DNA of 64,000 nucleotides from Rostratula benghalensis (lineage: Eukaryota > Chordata > Aves > Charadriiformes > Rostratulidae): contig VXAI01000658.1 of assembly GCA_013399305.1 (NCBI GenBank), positions 1 to 64,000 on the forward strand, read 5' to 3'. Shown one piece after another: positions 1 to 11,142 of this stretch; position 1 is the first letter of the stretch; the number at the start of each line of letters is the position of its first letter. The notes beneath the pieces were generated by a model. It was not told where the DNA came from. It saw only the letters and a list, made by a program, of their open reading frames with translations, and ran no database searches. Made by a program: the position numbers and the translations under genes.

Positions 1-320
1 TAGAGCTGCATGGCACAGCCCATGTAGGAAATGCTCCTGTCCTCTGACAACAAGTTTACCAGCATTTTGAGAACAAACATCGATGCTGTCAAAATATCCA
101 GGAAGGAGAGGACCTGGAGGAAGAAGTACCTAGGCATGCGGAGGGAGGGGTGCACTGTGACCATGAAGATGAGAAGGTTCCCAATGATGGTGGTGATGTA
201 AATGAAGCAGAATGTGAAGAACAGCAAGTGCTGCAGTTCTGAGTGTTTGGACAAACCAGAGAGGACAAATCCTGACAGCAGAGTGTGGTTTCCTGGTTCT
301 GTTCTGCCTCTTGGCTTCAT
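1..320 (-). CDS. Olfactory receptor, OR10-like, partial (N-terminal part; runs off left edge)
   Basis: This is the first ~106 codons of a seven-transmembrane odorant receptor, a G-protein-coupled receptor expected in the cilia membrane of olfactory neurons. The start codon is at 318-320 and the frame leaves the window on the left. It is base-for-base identical to 51712-52031, the same part of the full OR10-like gene at 51084-52031. It therefore carries the same N-terminal glycosylation site (NHT), TM1 with the GNLL motif, TM2 with a PRYFF version of the usual PMYFF, and the start of the extracellular cysteine loop. The edge hides the DRY and NPxxY regions, so I cannot tell whether this copy is intact. 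Like all class II ORs the coding part is in one exon. Being an OR is near certain; the subfamily is tentative. Confidence 0.85.
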   Translation of the reverse strand, partial: MKPRGRTEPGNHTLLSGFVLSGLSKHSELQHLLFFTFCFIYITTIIGNLLIFMVTVHPSLRMPRYFFLQVLSFLDILTASMFVLKMLVNLLSEDRSISYMGCAMQL

Positions 321-1869
321 CTGGGAGGAATGAAAGTGGACAGACTGTCAGAGGGGTAGTCATGGCACAAAGATGTTGGTGCTTCAGCCAGTTGCCGAAG
401 GGAGGAGTCTCTTGGGAATCCTTGGAGAGCCACTGGATCAAAGGGTGCAACTCTATAGCGGGTCTGGCTGAACAAAGGAAGAAGGCAATGGCTGTGTGTG
501 CTGAAAGTGTCTTATGTTAGGGCGCTCTGCGTTTCATAGTTTGGGAGAGTGACCAAACATACACCTATGAGGAGTTTAGTATTTAGGTGTTGGCTCCGCT
601 GTGGGTATATGGTTAATGGCTGAGAGCATGGGCTCCCCTCACATGTCAGATTTGTGGTCCCAAGTGGTTCCATAGGTGCTTTCTGCACTGAAGAGAAAGC
701 CTGGAATGCCACTGAAACATCTACAATCCAAAGAAAGCACAACCAAAAGAAAGCAACCCCAAATGCCCATTGTCTGTACCTTTTACAGGCAAAGGAAGAA
801 AGAATAATCAGAAGGAAAGATACTCAGAGAGAACACTAATAACGTCAAAAGGTGGAGCCCAGTACCATCTGCTTCATTAGTCACCTTGCCTCATTACCCT
901 GATGAGTGTTGCTCTGTGTGTGATGCTGATGGGGTAGTCATGCAGCGCTGTGCCAGCTCTGGTAGCTCTGTGGGGTTTTTTTCTGCCCAGAATGGGAAAC
1001 TGATGCACAGAAAGAGAGATTAAATTAGTCTGCTACGCAGGAGAAAGTGTTGGTTAATTCTATATTCTTCAGACTTCTCATCTCTTCCCAAAGGGGCAAT
1101 CAGCCACTAATTGGTGCCTCCTCTTTCTGCCAAAACTTCACTCACACAAGATGCCTCTTCTCAGTGGGTTTTTGTAACATGAAGATGAAAGTGAAAGCCA
1201 TGGAACTGGGAGCTGCAGATGGTTTGAACTTACAAGCACAATAAAGAGACTCCTTAATATGCTCAGGCATCGAAAGGTCTGATGTTTTTGAAAAGAATCT
1301 TTCTGGCTTTGATGGCTTCCATTAACACTGTGGTATTTGAAGCTCCAGATTTTGACAGACACCTCAATATAACCTGTGCATAACAGAAAAGAGAATGACA
1401 TTTAAAAGTCCCTGTAGTTTGTAATGGGACACATTCACAATAGTCTTACCTTGTTAGATCCATGCAGCTGAAGTAGAATCTACCTAATTCTGGTCTTTGA
1501 TCCCTTATGAAAGTTTTAGACTGTTGCTTTGGCTGTTAATTGAAGCCAATAAATTGGTTTACTGATAGGTTAGTATTTTAATGCCTGATGCAGAACACCC
1601 CTCAGAAACAACTCTCACCTTGCGTAATTGGTGTTCAGTGGCTATGAGGACCTTCAAGTTTTTGTCTTCATTCTTCCTTGGATTTGCTTTATGTGTTCAT
1701 AATAGGTATTTTGAAATAAGTATCCTACCTTCATCAGTTTTGCCTCCAAAATGGATCATTCCAATTTCACTAGAAGAATTTCCCCTGTTTGCTTACATCA
1801 GGCACAGGGTTGGGCTGACAACTCCTGCTGTCAGCTTATATTGTAAATTTTAAATCTTATCTTAAATGC
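1..1869. repeat. Duplicated block, copy 1 (identical to 51712-53580)
   Basis: Every base I compared matches the second copy at a constant offset of 51711. The block covers the 5' part of the OR10-like gene and ~1.55 kb upstream of its start codon. Identity stops abruptly at 1869, where the other copy has about 20 extra bases. The left end lies outside the window. The identity in noncoding DNA means it is recent (or artefactual), not maintained by selection. Confidence 0.95.
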
Positions 1870-2055
1870 TTGAATAAGCTGTGACATTAGCACATGGTAT
1901 ATTCCATGGCACATCAGGCAAATTTTCTCTTAAGCACCGTAAACAGAATTGATCTGCCCTTCACAGATAACATAATAGCAAATATGGCACAGACTAATGT
2001 CACAGAGAAGAAAAAATAATTTGTTAAAGCTGCTTCAATTTACTTGAAGTACTAG
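1870..2055. repeat. Diverged continuation of the duplication (pairs with ~53601-53785)
   Basis: After the identical block the two copies still align (for example a shared stretch around the word GTGACATTAGCACATGG), but with many substitutions and small indels. This is clearly older divergence than the adjoining identical block. After about 2055 no similarity is visible. Confidence 0.8.
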
Positions 2056-2391
2056 CACTATCAGGTAGTTTCATGGAAAAGGAACAATGAAACTACATCG
2101 TGCACATCCATTTTGACTTGCAAGTGCATGAGAACCTACATGAACACCTGCATGCCATTTCAATCATTAGATTGCTTCTGCGGCAAAATTGTGTAGAAGA
2201 TGAAAATTGTTTTCTTGATGTGGAGAGGTGCAAGCTGGGCTTTAGCCTTGAATTCTCAAACACCTTTAGCCTTATTAAAGGATGTCAAGATCAGCTGAAA
2301 GCTCCAGCATCCCCGGCTCAGGAACTTCCTGCCAGCCACTGGAGCCCATCCTGGTGCCCAGGGATTTGGGTACTCAGGGATGCAGCTGCTA

Positions 2392-2595
2392 CTATCACAG
2401 AATCACAGACTATCAGGGATTGGAAAGGACCTTGAAAGATCATCTAGTCCAATCTCCCTGCCAGAGCAGGAACACCTAGATCAGGCCACACAGGAACACG
2501 TCCAGACGGGTCTTGAACGTCTCCAGAGAAGGAGACTCCACCACCTCTCTGAGCAGCCCCTTCCAGTGTTCCGTCACCCTCACTGTGATGAATGT
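2392..2595 (-). mobile_element. CR1 LINE 3' fragment
   Basis: This is the reverse complement of a CR1 3' end. It starts with the terminal CACAGAATCACAGA-type repeat, followed by the 'ggattggaaagg' and 'cctgccagagcagg' words shared with the copies at 14031, 31800-32466 (other strand) and 48903. It is 5'-truncated as usual for CR1 and lies just beyond the duplicated block. Confidence 0.85.
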
Positions 2596-3880
2596 TCAAC
2601 CAGTAGTAAATTTATACACATATTCCTGAGAGTCACACGACACAGACACACACAGTCATGTCAAAGACATTCATTGACATGGCGAACCACACCGACTACC
2701 ACAGGCAATACTTACAGGGCTCACATCACACACAAACGCAGACAGGCATGTCCTGTCCTCCTCTGAGAGTGGCAGAGACAGGAGGGCACAAGTGCAGACA
2801 CACCAATAACATCTCCAAGCTTCACAAGCACTTTTGTGGGTCTTCTGGCCTGGCCTTGCTGTCTTTCCAATTCACCTGCCCAGATCCGGGCCCTCTGATA
2901 CTCCCCATGAGTCCCCTACTTGCTGGCTGGTCCAGCTCAATGCACCAAACACACAGCACTCACACACTCATCCCATAGACACTCCACACTTGCAGCTTCT
3001 TCCTGGGCACTAGCACAGACTCTCTGTGCACCCTATACCCTTGCCCAGATCTCCTACTCACTGGCTGGTCCAGCTTTGAGTTAGCTGGTGAATATACAAA
3101 CACCTAATTTGAGGGAGATATAGACACTCCCTTCTGCCTCCAGTAGCCAGAGCAAGGCACAAGAGCTGTGACGCATGGTCCTGCTGCAGCTGCCAGTGCT
3201 GAATGCTTCACTCATGGCAGTCCCCTCAGTAACTAGTTTTGGGGCCACATGCTGTTGTCAGCCCAATGACTGCAGACTGAGAACCTACTAGTTCCAGTAG
3301 CTATACTGGGGCCCACTGGCTTCTGTAGCACACACGAGGTTTCCATAGCCCCAGTCTGACTTCAGTAGCTGGCACCAAATCCACTCATGGTGATTCCTCC
3401 AGTAGATAGCACTTGGTCCTTGCAGTGCATGTACACGCAGGACAGATTGAGAAAATGCACAGAGTTATGCAAAGGTTTAAATAAGACAGGACAGATGGCT
3501 GTGATCAGGTGCAGGACCCAACCAGACCGGCAGTGACGAGTGCTAGTTTGCACGGGACCACTGCCTTTTAACCCCCTTTTCTGACTCTGCCCCCATTTTG
3601 TTCCTCCTGGCTCCCCTTCACCTGAACACCTGCTTATCAGCTGGCATGGTCCCACTGTCGTCACTTCAACCCTCAGGTTTGCATCCTTACTTTTGCATAG
3701 TCCGAGTCGCCTGTAGGTTCTTGATAGGTCATCAACTGGTGATGTTTATTCCTGGTTACTGTTTCTTAGTGATAATTGGTCAGGCTTTATGTCTTTGTGG
3801 TTTTCACTCCCTCCCTTTTACTACCATTAAAATTTGGCAAGAATGTTACTTAGAAAATCTGACTGAAAAGTAAACATGCT
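2596..3880. other. Unclassified, repeat-like interval
   Basis: No gene is recognised. The stretch is CA-rich at 2625-2800. It then contains two related segments ending 'ctggctggtccagct' (about 2920-2937 and 3061-3076) and several scattered copies of a 'ccagtagc/ttcagtagc' word between 3140 and 3410. This texture suggests an old LTR or other interspersed repeat, but I could not match it to a family I know. Confidence 0.35.
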
Positions 3881-4868
3881 CACTCTCCAAATGGATACCA
3901 AATAGCTATGCTCTTAACATCTCAGTAACAGGAGATCAGTATCATGGTTCTTTCTTTTAATTCTCATGCTTTTGACAGTTCTCAGAATCTTGACTTTGGG
4001 CCAAAATTTTATAACTGAATTGGAATTTATTTCCAACTTAATTCCAACTTATTTCCAAGAATGTGACTGACCTAACATGCACCTGAATGATTTCATAGAT
4101 CTGTGATATAAAATCCTGACACTGACTGTCCTTAAATGCTCCTTGGAACCCAAGTCACAGAAGGCAGGGGCTGTGAGAATGAAGACCCACGTACTGTAGG
4201 TGAATATATAGAATGAAGCCATCTAAGAAACCTGAAGATACACAAGTCCTAATGGGATACACAGCATGTATGCCATCCCGGTCTCTAAATTGGAGAGACA
4301 TAGATCTGATGGATGGACTACTCGGTAGATCAAGAAATGGCTGGGTGGCCACAGGATGAAAATATTTGGATGGACAATAATTCACAAAGGATATGAAAAA
4401 AATTACAGCAGGAAGAATGAATAGGTAGACAAACATGCACACTGTTAGATATTCACTGTAGTGTAACACTGACACTAAATTTCCTTAGGTATTTTTTACT
4501 TTCCATTCATACAGTATATTTAGGAATAAGTGAGGCAGAAATTCTACTGATAGCCTTACCAGGTTGGCTGTTGGAATTAAAAATGCTAACTGTCCTGCAG
4601 CAAAGTAAGTGGGAAAATTTCCCATGATCTTTTCTATTGAAATATGGCTTATGAAACAGGAATAATTTTTAGTCTATATTGAAATATTGTTCTTTTGCAT
4701 ATTCTGTCTTAATGAAACAAAGACATTTCCATATAATTGTCCAGAACTGACACAGTAGGCTGTCATTGAAAGAGATATGGAAATAGAAATCCTCTTACAG
4801 TATAGTTCTTCTCAATTACTTTGAACACTGACTGTGGGATTAATATGTCCAGATACACGTGTCTACAT
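3881..4868. other. No recognised feature
   Basis: AT-rich sequence with many stops in all frames. No OR motif, CR1 word or LTR word was seen. Confidence 0.5.
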
Positions 4869-5250
4869 TGTACTGGGTTTGCATAGCAAGGTTTTGGTAG
4901 TGGACATGCTATAGGAGTGCCTTCTGTGAGAAGCCACTAGAAGCTCCCCCCATGTCACATAGGGCTAATGTCAACCTGCTCCAAGACAGAATCACTACTG
5001 GCCAAGGCTGAGTAAATCAGTGATAGTGGTAGCACCTCTGTGATAATATACTCAAGGGAGGGGGGGCAGTAAATCCATGGCAGGAGTCAGCTACAAGGAG
5101 CGAGAATACGTGAAAGCAACAAGTTGGCAGACACGAACATCAGTAAAGAAGTGGGGGGAGGAGGATGCCTGGCAAGGGTTGTCTCCAGGATATGTGGGAA
5201 GAGTTGCCTTTGGGAGATGTTCTTCTCTTGCCAGGACTACAGCTAGAGCC
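4869..5250 (+). mobile_element. Solo LTR fragment, avian family A (ERVL-type, tentative)
   Basis: It begins TGTACTGGGTTTG and continues with 'gcaaggttttggtag', 'gaagctcccccc', 'ggccaaggctgag' and 'acctctgtgataa'. The same words occur in the same order at 15185-15622 (+) and, reversed, at 18850-19896 and 48740-49774. The right part (5075-5250) matches the family only weakly and the 3' end is lost. The ERVL assignment is from memory of avian repeats and not tested. Confidence 0.7.
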
Positions 5251-7135
5251 AACGTGACTTGATATATCATTTCTGATGTAGTATAGATAAAAAATAGTTC
5301 TTAGGCTATTCTTGTGGTCTAGTTTTGACCATTACAGCAGCCAGGATGGAATGAACTCTGTTTAGCTTCTGGAATTTATGCCTATATTTGTGTTGTTTAA
5401 TAAATCTGTACAGAGCTCAGTTCACCTGTCCAAATATTGGAGGTGCCCTGAGGTACCTCCTGAACATACTCATCAGGCTACTAAATATGATGGAGAAACT
5501 TTACGAAAACCACAGTTCTCTGAAGATGAAGTTGGATGCCAAGTGAGGTAATCTGGGGCATCTCAAACAACTTGCATGCCCATATTCTGCTTTGGTTGTG
5601 AGGTAGACTAGGTTTCACTCCAAAGAAGTGAACAAATGCTCATTGAGTGATGATAGCAGTGGATCATGTGTGACTCTTCTCTGTGAGTGGCAGGGAGCAG
5701 AACTTGGGAAGCAGAGGGGCAGTGCCAAAGGGTCATTTGGCCAGTCTATTATAACTCCGTTGTAACAAGGAGATAATGAACCCTGCTAGAATTTGTTCTT
5801 ATATTAGTTGTAAGGTAGACTATTGCAGTTCCTTATTTGGAGCATTATCAGAGCTCTGGCAAGAGGCAGTGGGATACTCAAGAAAAGTCATTAAGCCCAT
5901 GGTTTTGATCTCACAGAGAAGAGGAGGTGTTCAAGGTCTAACGTAACAAAGGCTGGGAGCTGGGGTGTAACATTTATGACGGTGGGTGTTTGAAGCCAAA
6001 GATGGCCCAGATCAGGGTGAAAGGAGGCAGCTGTGAGTTAGGATGGCTTGTGGTTCATGAGTGTATCAGCAGTCTGTGTTGCAGTCACAGTGCAACAGTC
6101 CAGCCAAAGCCTGGAGAGCCGAACTTGTGCAACTGCCAGTCTTTTGGAAAGGCAGGTTTGGAGAAGTGGGTCCACAGCCTTTCGAATGTGTGTGGACATT
6201 GCTGCCTGAGAGAACCACCTTCCTGGCACCTGGGGATTGCTGTTTGACTTCTCTAAGAGAACTTTAATGCAAAAGAAGTCTATGGCTTTCTGTGCTGCCT
6301 GTCTGGGAGTTTCTGCTCTAATGAGTCCTTCGTAGGCACATAATGTTCAACTATGTTTCTGGTCTCGTATCTCACACAGGACTCCATTAAAACTCCAAGT
6401 AACTTTTCTTTCTCCTTGTGCCTGTCATTTCTTTGAGGCAGTTTACCAGACTTTGCCACAGCTACAAAGTAACACGGAGCCAGCACCACATTCCTCAAGG
6501 GGCTCATTAAAATGCTGACAGCCATAATAAGTGCTGGGTTTGGTTTTCTGCCACTCCCCATGGAGTTTCAAGCACTCTGTAGGTAATTAGAGAGCTCTCA
6601 GATGTGTTTCAAAGAACATGTACAGTATAATTTTAATTTGTAATTTGTTTTAGTTATGTATGACAAGAAGAGTAAAAATAAAGATGTTCTGAAAGGCAAT
6701 TAGGCCAGTTTATATCCTGGAGGGAATAAGGCACAGAGAGGAAAAGTGTCTTTGTGATCAAGTAACAGGTGGACAGAGTCAAACTTTGAGTCATGTGCTG
6801 GGACTAAGACAATTCTGACTACAGTCTATTCTCTTGCCACCGCAGCCCACAGGACTGCCAAAGGCTTTATTTGCAAAGCTTGTTCTAATTAGCACTGTCT
6901 TTACTTGCTGCACTAACTATGCACAGAAACAGGAGGAATATTCATCACCATTCTAAAACAATTTGAAGGCATTTTTTTTTGATGAAAGAAAGAAAAAAAT
7001 TCTCAGTGAATAAAAAAATTATATATTTTACTCTGGTCTCTGAACGCCAGTTTCCTCAGGCCATAAACCCTGAAAAGGGCTGGCTCAATGGGAAGATGTA
7101 CAGGTGACAGAAATTTTCAGGGGCAATGTTTGAAC
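5251..7135. other. No recognised feature
   Basis: About 1.9 kb without a long reading frame that looks coding, and without CR1 or LTR words. A short T-run/A-run cluster is at 6970-7025. Confidence 0.5.
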
Positions 7136-8238
7136 AGAATGGAATCATAATATCATTCAAGTTGGAAAAGACCTTTGGGATCATCAAGTCCAACCACCAT
7201 ACCCACTCTACAAAGTTCTCCCCTATGCCATATCCCCCAACACCACATCTAAATGACTCTTAAACACATTCAGGGATGGGGATTCAACCACCTCCCTGGG
7301 TAGCCTATTCCAGTGTCTGACAACTCTTTCTATAAAAAATCTTTCCTAATATTCAACCTAAACTACCCAGTTGCAGCTTGAAGCCATTTCCTCTTGTTCT
7401 ATCACTTTAAATAGTAAAAGCAAGAAACAAGCAATAAATTTCAGAAGGAAATACTACTTCACTCTGCCAAAAGATTTTTGATAAGAGACCAGCACCAACC
7501 TCTCTACAATGCCCTCTCAAGTAGTTGAAGAGAGTGATGAAGTCTTCCCTCAGCCTTCTCTTCCTTAAACTAGACAGTCCCAGCTCCCAGCTCCTTCCAT
7601 CGCTCTCCGTAAGATTTATTCTCCAGGCCCTTCACTGGCTTCATTGCCCTCCTCTGCACTGGCTCCAGCACCTCCAGATCTCTCTTGTGTTGAAGTACCC
7701 AGAACTGGACACAATACTCAATGTGTGGCCTCACCAGTGCTGAGGACAGGGGGACAATCACCTCCCTAAACTATTCACTATTTCTTACACAAGCCAGGAT
7801 GCCATTGGCCTTCTTGGCCACCTGGGCACTCTGCTGGCTCATGTTCAGACGCAGGACCCTCAGGTCCTTTTCTGCCACAGCCACACTTCCCCAAGCCTGT
7901 AGCGATGCTACATTGAGATGTTGGTGTCACCCAAGTGCAGGACCTGGCACTTGGCCTTGTTGAAGCTCATACCGTTAACAATGACCCATTGGTCCAACCT
8001 ATCCAAATCCCTCTGTAGAGCTTCCCTGCCCTCCTGTAGATCAACATTCCAGCTTAACTTGGTGTCATCTGCGAACTTGCTGATGGTACACTCTATATCC
8101 TTGTCAAGATCATCAATAAAGACGTTAAACAGAAATGGTCCCAAGACTGAGCCCTGAGATACACTACTTGTGACCAGCCACTGGCAGGATTTAACTCTGT
8201 TGAGCACCACTCTTTGGACCGTCCATCCAGCCAGAATG
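7136..8238 (-). mobile_element. CR1 LINE with 3' part of reverse transcriptase
   Basis: The left end is the reversed CR1 3' terminus (word 'aagttggaaaagacc'). Going right, the element runs back through the 3' UTR into ORF2. At about 7908-8235, read on the minus strand, there is a reverse-transcriptase segment with the motifs FADDTKL (the catalytic DD), DLDRLDQW and VLHLG. The frame upstream is lost at 8238, so this is a 5'-truncated copy. A 70-base foreign insert sits in its 3' part at 7410-7479. The copy is well diverged and certainly inactive. Confidence 0.9.
7410..7479 (-). repeat. 70-base inverted templated insert inside CR1
   Basis: The reverse complement of this segment matches 8885-8954 at 69 of 70 positions. 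Normal CR1 sequence resumes on both sides ('cttgttctatcac' before, 'agagaccagcaccaacctc' after), so the segment is an insertion into the CR1 and not part of it. The flanks of the partner copy are not CR1, which suggests 8885-8954 is the source. Confidence 0.85.
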
Positions 8239-8511
8239 AATATAAATAAATGAAGAAAAACTGGATGCACATGCAGAAATTAATGTCACTGGCTTGCCAG
8301 ATAATTTAGCAGATGGACAGTACAACTAAATATCGACTTGATTGATTGGTTCAGGAATCACGGAGGTAGCTATGGTTAGGAGCATTCTCTTAGAATGGCT
8401 TTTTCCCCTCTAAAATTAACACATTTTTTTCAGTATTTCCTTTTTAAGAACATAGGAAATTACAACAAAGACATTTCAGATGTGAACAATGGATTCAGCT
8501 GGAATAGGGGA

Positions 8512-8683
8512 ATGCGCAGGGCAGTTGTAGATGCTCCATCCCTGGAGGTATTCAAGGCCAGATTGGATGGGGCTTTGAGCAATCTGGTCTAGTGAGAGGT
8601 GTCCCTGCCCATGGTAGGGAGATGGAACTAGGTGACCTTTAAGGACCCTTCCAACGTTAACTTTTCTATGTTTCTATGATATT
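8512..8683 (+). mobile_element. CR1 LINE 3' tail
   Basis: A short plus-strand CR1 3' end. The last ORF2 codons are recognisable ('ccatccctggaggtattcaa'), followed by 'ctgcccatgg', 'cttccaac' and the terminal 'tctatgtttctatga' octamer-like repeat. It is severely 5'-truncated. Confidence 0.85.
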
Positions 8684-8884
8684 TTTTTTTTTGGAAATGC
8701 CAAAGTAATAATAGTTGGAACTATTCATTTAAATTTCATACACTATTTATAGCCAAGCAAACCATTGTCGGCAAAAAACCCCTCAAAAACGTAATCATGA
8801 GATAATCAATCTACAATCAATAAACAGATGGGAAAGAGGTAAAAAGCAACATTTCTTACAGTCAAAAATATGTAGACTATAAAA

Positions 8885-8954
8885 AAAAATCTTTTGGCAG
8901 AGTAAAGTAGTATTTCCTTCTGAAATTTATTGCTTGTTTCTTGCTTTTACTATT
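8885..8954 (+). repeat. Partner (likely donor) of the inverted 70-base insert
   Basis: It is the inverted match of 7410-7479 with one mismatch. It lies in unique-looking AT-rich sequence between two CR1 copies, about 1.4 kb from the insert. Confidence 0.85.
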
Positions 8955-9089
8955 AAAGCTTTCATAATATTTCACCTTTAGGTATCAGTACTTATTTCAA
9001 GAGTGGAATAAAGTAGCTTTTTTTCTCCAAGCCTCGAATGTTCTGATCTTTCTAGAAAAGTGCACAAGAGTCCCGTTGATGTTCTCAGC

Positions 9090-11142
9090 AGGTTGACTTT
9101 TATTTAGGGCTCTAAATTCTAAGAAATCAAACTTCCAGATATTTAAGGAGTTAGTAAATAGGGGACCCCGTGGGAAACTGCCCTTAGGCACCAGGGGGCA
9201 GAACAAAGCTGGCAGATCTTTAAGGATGCTCTCTGTAGAGCGCAAAAGATCTCAATCCCTACATGTGGGAAATTTGGTAGGGAGGGCACCGTGGTTGACC
9301 TGGGACCTGCTGGTCAAACTGAGGGGCAAGATGGAAGAAGGGACTGGCATCCTGGGTAGAGTACAGGGACATTGCCTGGCTGAGTAAGAAAGAGGTCAGG
9401 AAAGCCAAGGCACAGCTAGAACTGGACTTGGCAAGGGATGTAAAGAAAAACAAGAAGGGCTTCTACAGGTACATTAACCAGTAAAGGAAGGTTAAAGAAA
9501 ATGTACCCCCCTTAATGAGCAGCAGTGGGGAGCTTGTATCAATGGATGAGGAGAAGGCAGTAGTTCTCAAGAACTTCTTTGCCTCCATCTTCACTGGCAA
9601 CCCCTTTCCTTATAAATCTTGTGTTGATGTCCCACAAGTTGAGGACCCAGGTGACAAAGTCCATCCCACTATAACTGAAGACATGGTACGTAATCATCCA
9701 AGGAATCTGAAGATATACAAGTCCATGGGACCTGATGAAATACATCCCAGAGTCCTGAAAGAACTGGCTGACGAAGTTGCAAAACCCCTTTCCATGATAT
9801 TTGAAAAGTCATGGCAGTCAGGTGAAGTCCCTGCACACTGGAAGAAAGGAAACATCATAACCATTTTTAAAAAGGGTAGAAAGGAGGACCCTGGGAACTA
9901 CCAACCTGTCAGCCTTGCCTCCGTGCCTGGGAAGATCATGGAACAGATCCTTCTAGATGCCATGCTTGGGGCACATGGAGGACAGGGGGGTGATTCATGA
10001 CAGCCAACATGCCTTTAATACGGGCAGGTCCTGCCTGACTAATCTGGTGGCCTTCTATAATGGAGTGACTATGTCACTAGATAGGAGACGACCTATGGAT
10101 GTGATCTATCTGGACTTCTGGAAGGCCTTTGACACCGTCCCCCATTACATCCTGCTTGCCAAATTGGAGAGATATGGATTTAATGGATGGACTGTTCAGT
10201 GGATAAGGAATTAGCTAGATGGTCTCATCCAGAAGGTGGTTCTCAATGGCTTTAAGTCTAGATGGTCCAGATGGAGAGCAGTGACAAGTGGTGTCCCTCA
10301 GGGGTCCATGCTGGGACCGGTATTGTTTAACATTTTTATCAATGACATGGACAGAGGGATTGAGAGCAACATCAGCAAGTTTGCAGATGACACCAAGCTG
10401 TGTGGTGTTGTAGATACACCTGAGGGATGGGACATCATCCAGAGAGACCTGGACAGGCTGGACAGGTGGGCTCAAGTAAACAACATGAAGTTCAATGGGA
10501 ACAAGAGCAAGGTTCTGCACCTGGGCTGGAAAAATCCTTGGTATCAATACACACCAGGCGACGAGGTATTAGAAAGCAGTCCTGAGGAAAGGGAATTGGG
10601 GGTCCTGATGGACATGGGCAGGCAGTGTGCACTTGCAGCCCAGAAGGCCAATCGCATCCTGGGCTGCATCAAAAGAAGGGTTGCCAGCAGGTCCAGAGAA
10701 GTGATTCTGATTCTGCCACTTTGCTCTGGTGAGATCTCACCTGGAGTACTGTGTGCAGGTCTGGAGCCCTCAATATAGGAAGGACATGGACCCGATGGAG
10801 TGGGTCCAGAGGAGGGCCACAAAAATGATCAAGGGGTTGCTACAAGGACAGGCTGAGGGAGCTGGGGTTGTTCAGCCTGGAGAAGAGAAGATTCCGTGAA
10901 GACCTAATAGCAACCTTCCAGTACCTGAGGGGGGCCTACAGAAAAGCTGGGGAGAGCCTATTTACAAAGGCCTGTAGTGACAGGACGAGGGGCAATGGGA
11001 TTAAACTGAAGAAAAGCAGATTTACACTGGCTATTAGGAATAAGTGCGTTACAATGAGGGTAGTGGGGCACTGGAACAGGTTGCCCAGGGAGGTGGTTGA
11101 GGCCCCTTCCCTGGAGACATTCATGGGGAGACTCGAGGGTGT
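9090..11142 (+). mobile_element. CR1 LINE, long copy with most of the reverse transcriptase
   Basis: The left boundary is soft: CR1 ORF2 words become clear from about 9225 ('agagcgcaaaagatctc') and are probable from 9090. The copy runs through the linker between endonuclease and reverse transcriptase, the whole RT, and the C-terminal region. It stops abruptly at about 11142 against retroviral sequence on the other strand, so the CR1 3' UTR and terminal repeat are missing. The missing 3' end shows the junction formed by a later rearrangement or deletion and not by CR1 insertion. Confidence 0.9.
9515..11130 (+). pseudogene. CR1 ORF2 reverse transcriptase, broken
   Basis: The coding remnant of the CR1 above falls into four pieces. 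The first (9515-10000) has the RT fingers with [11 protein letters not shown] frameshift near 9970 leads to the second (to 10214) with [12 protein letters not shown] stop follows WIRN. The third (10236-10778) carries SGVPQGSMLGP and the catalytic FADDTKL. A frameshift near 10740 precedes the last piece (10868-11130), which ends with the CR1 word [16 protein letters not shown]. The catalytic aspartates are kept, but stops and shifts make it nonfunctional. It has no host role. Confidence 0.9.

Noticed and set aside
130..450. 106-codon minus-strand stretch with a histidine run (and its copy at 51841-52161)
   Set aside because: It overlaps the OR10-like coding sequence in another frame; the His run is a by-product of a 'gatggtggtgatg' stretch coding for TM1 of the receptor.
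4155..4475. 106-codon minus-strand hydrophobic stretch considered as an OR fragment
   Set aside because: No GN, PMY, DRY, FFCD or NPxxY-type motif and no alignable order with ORs.
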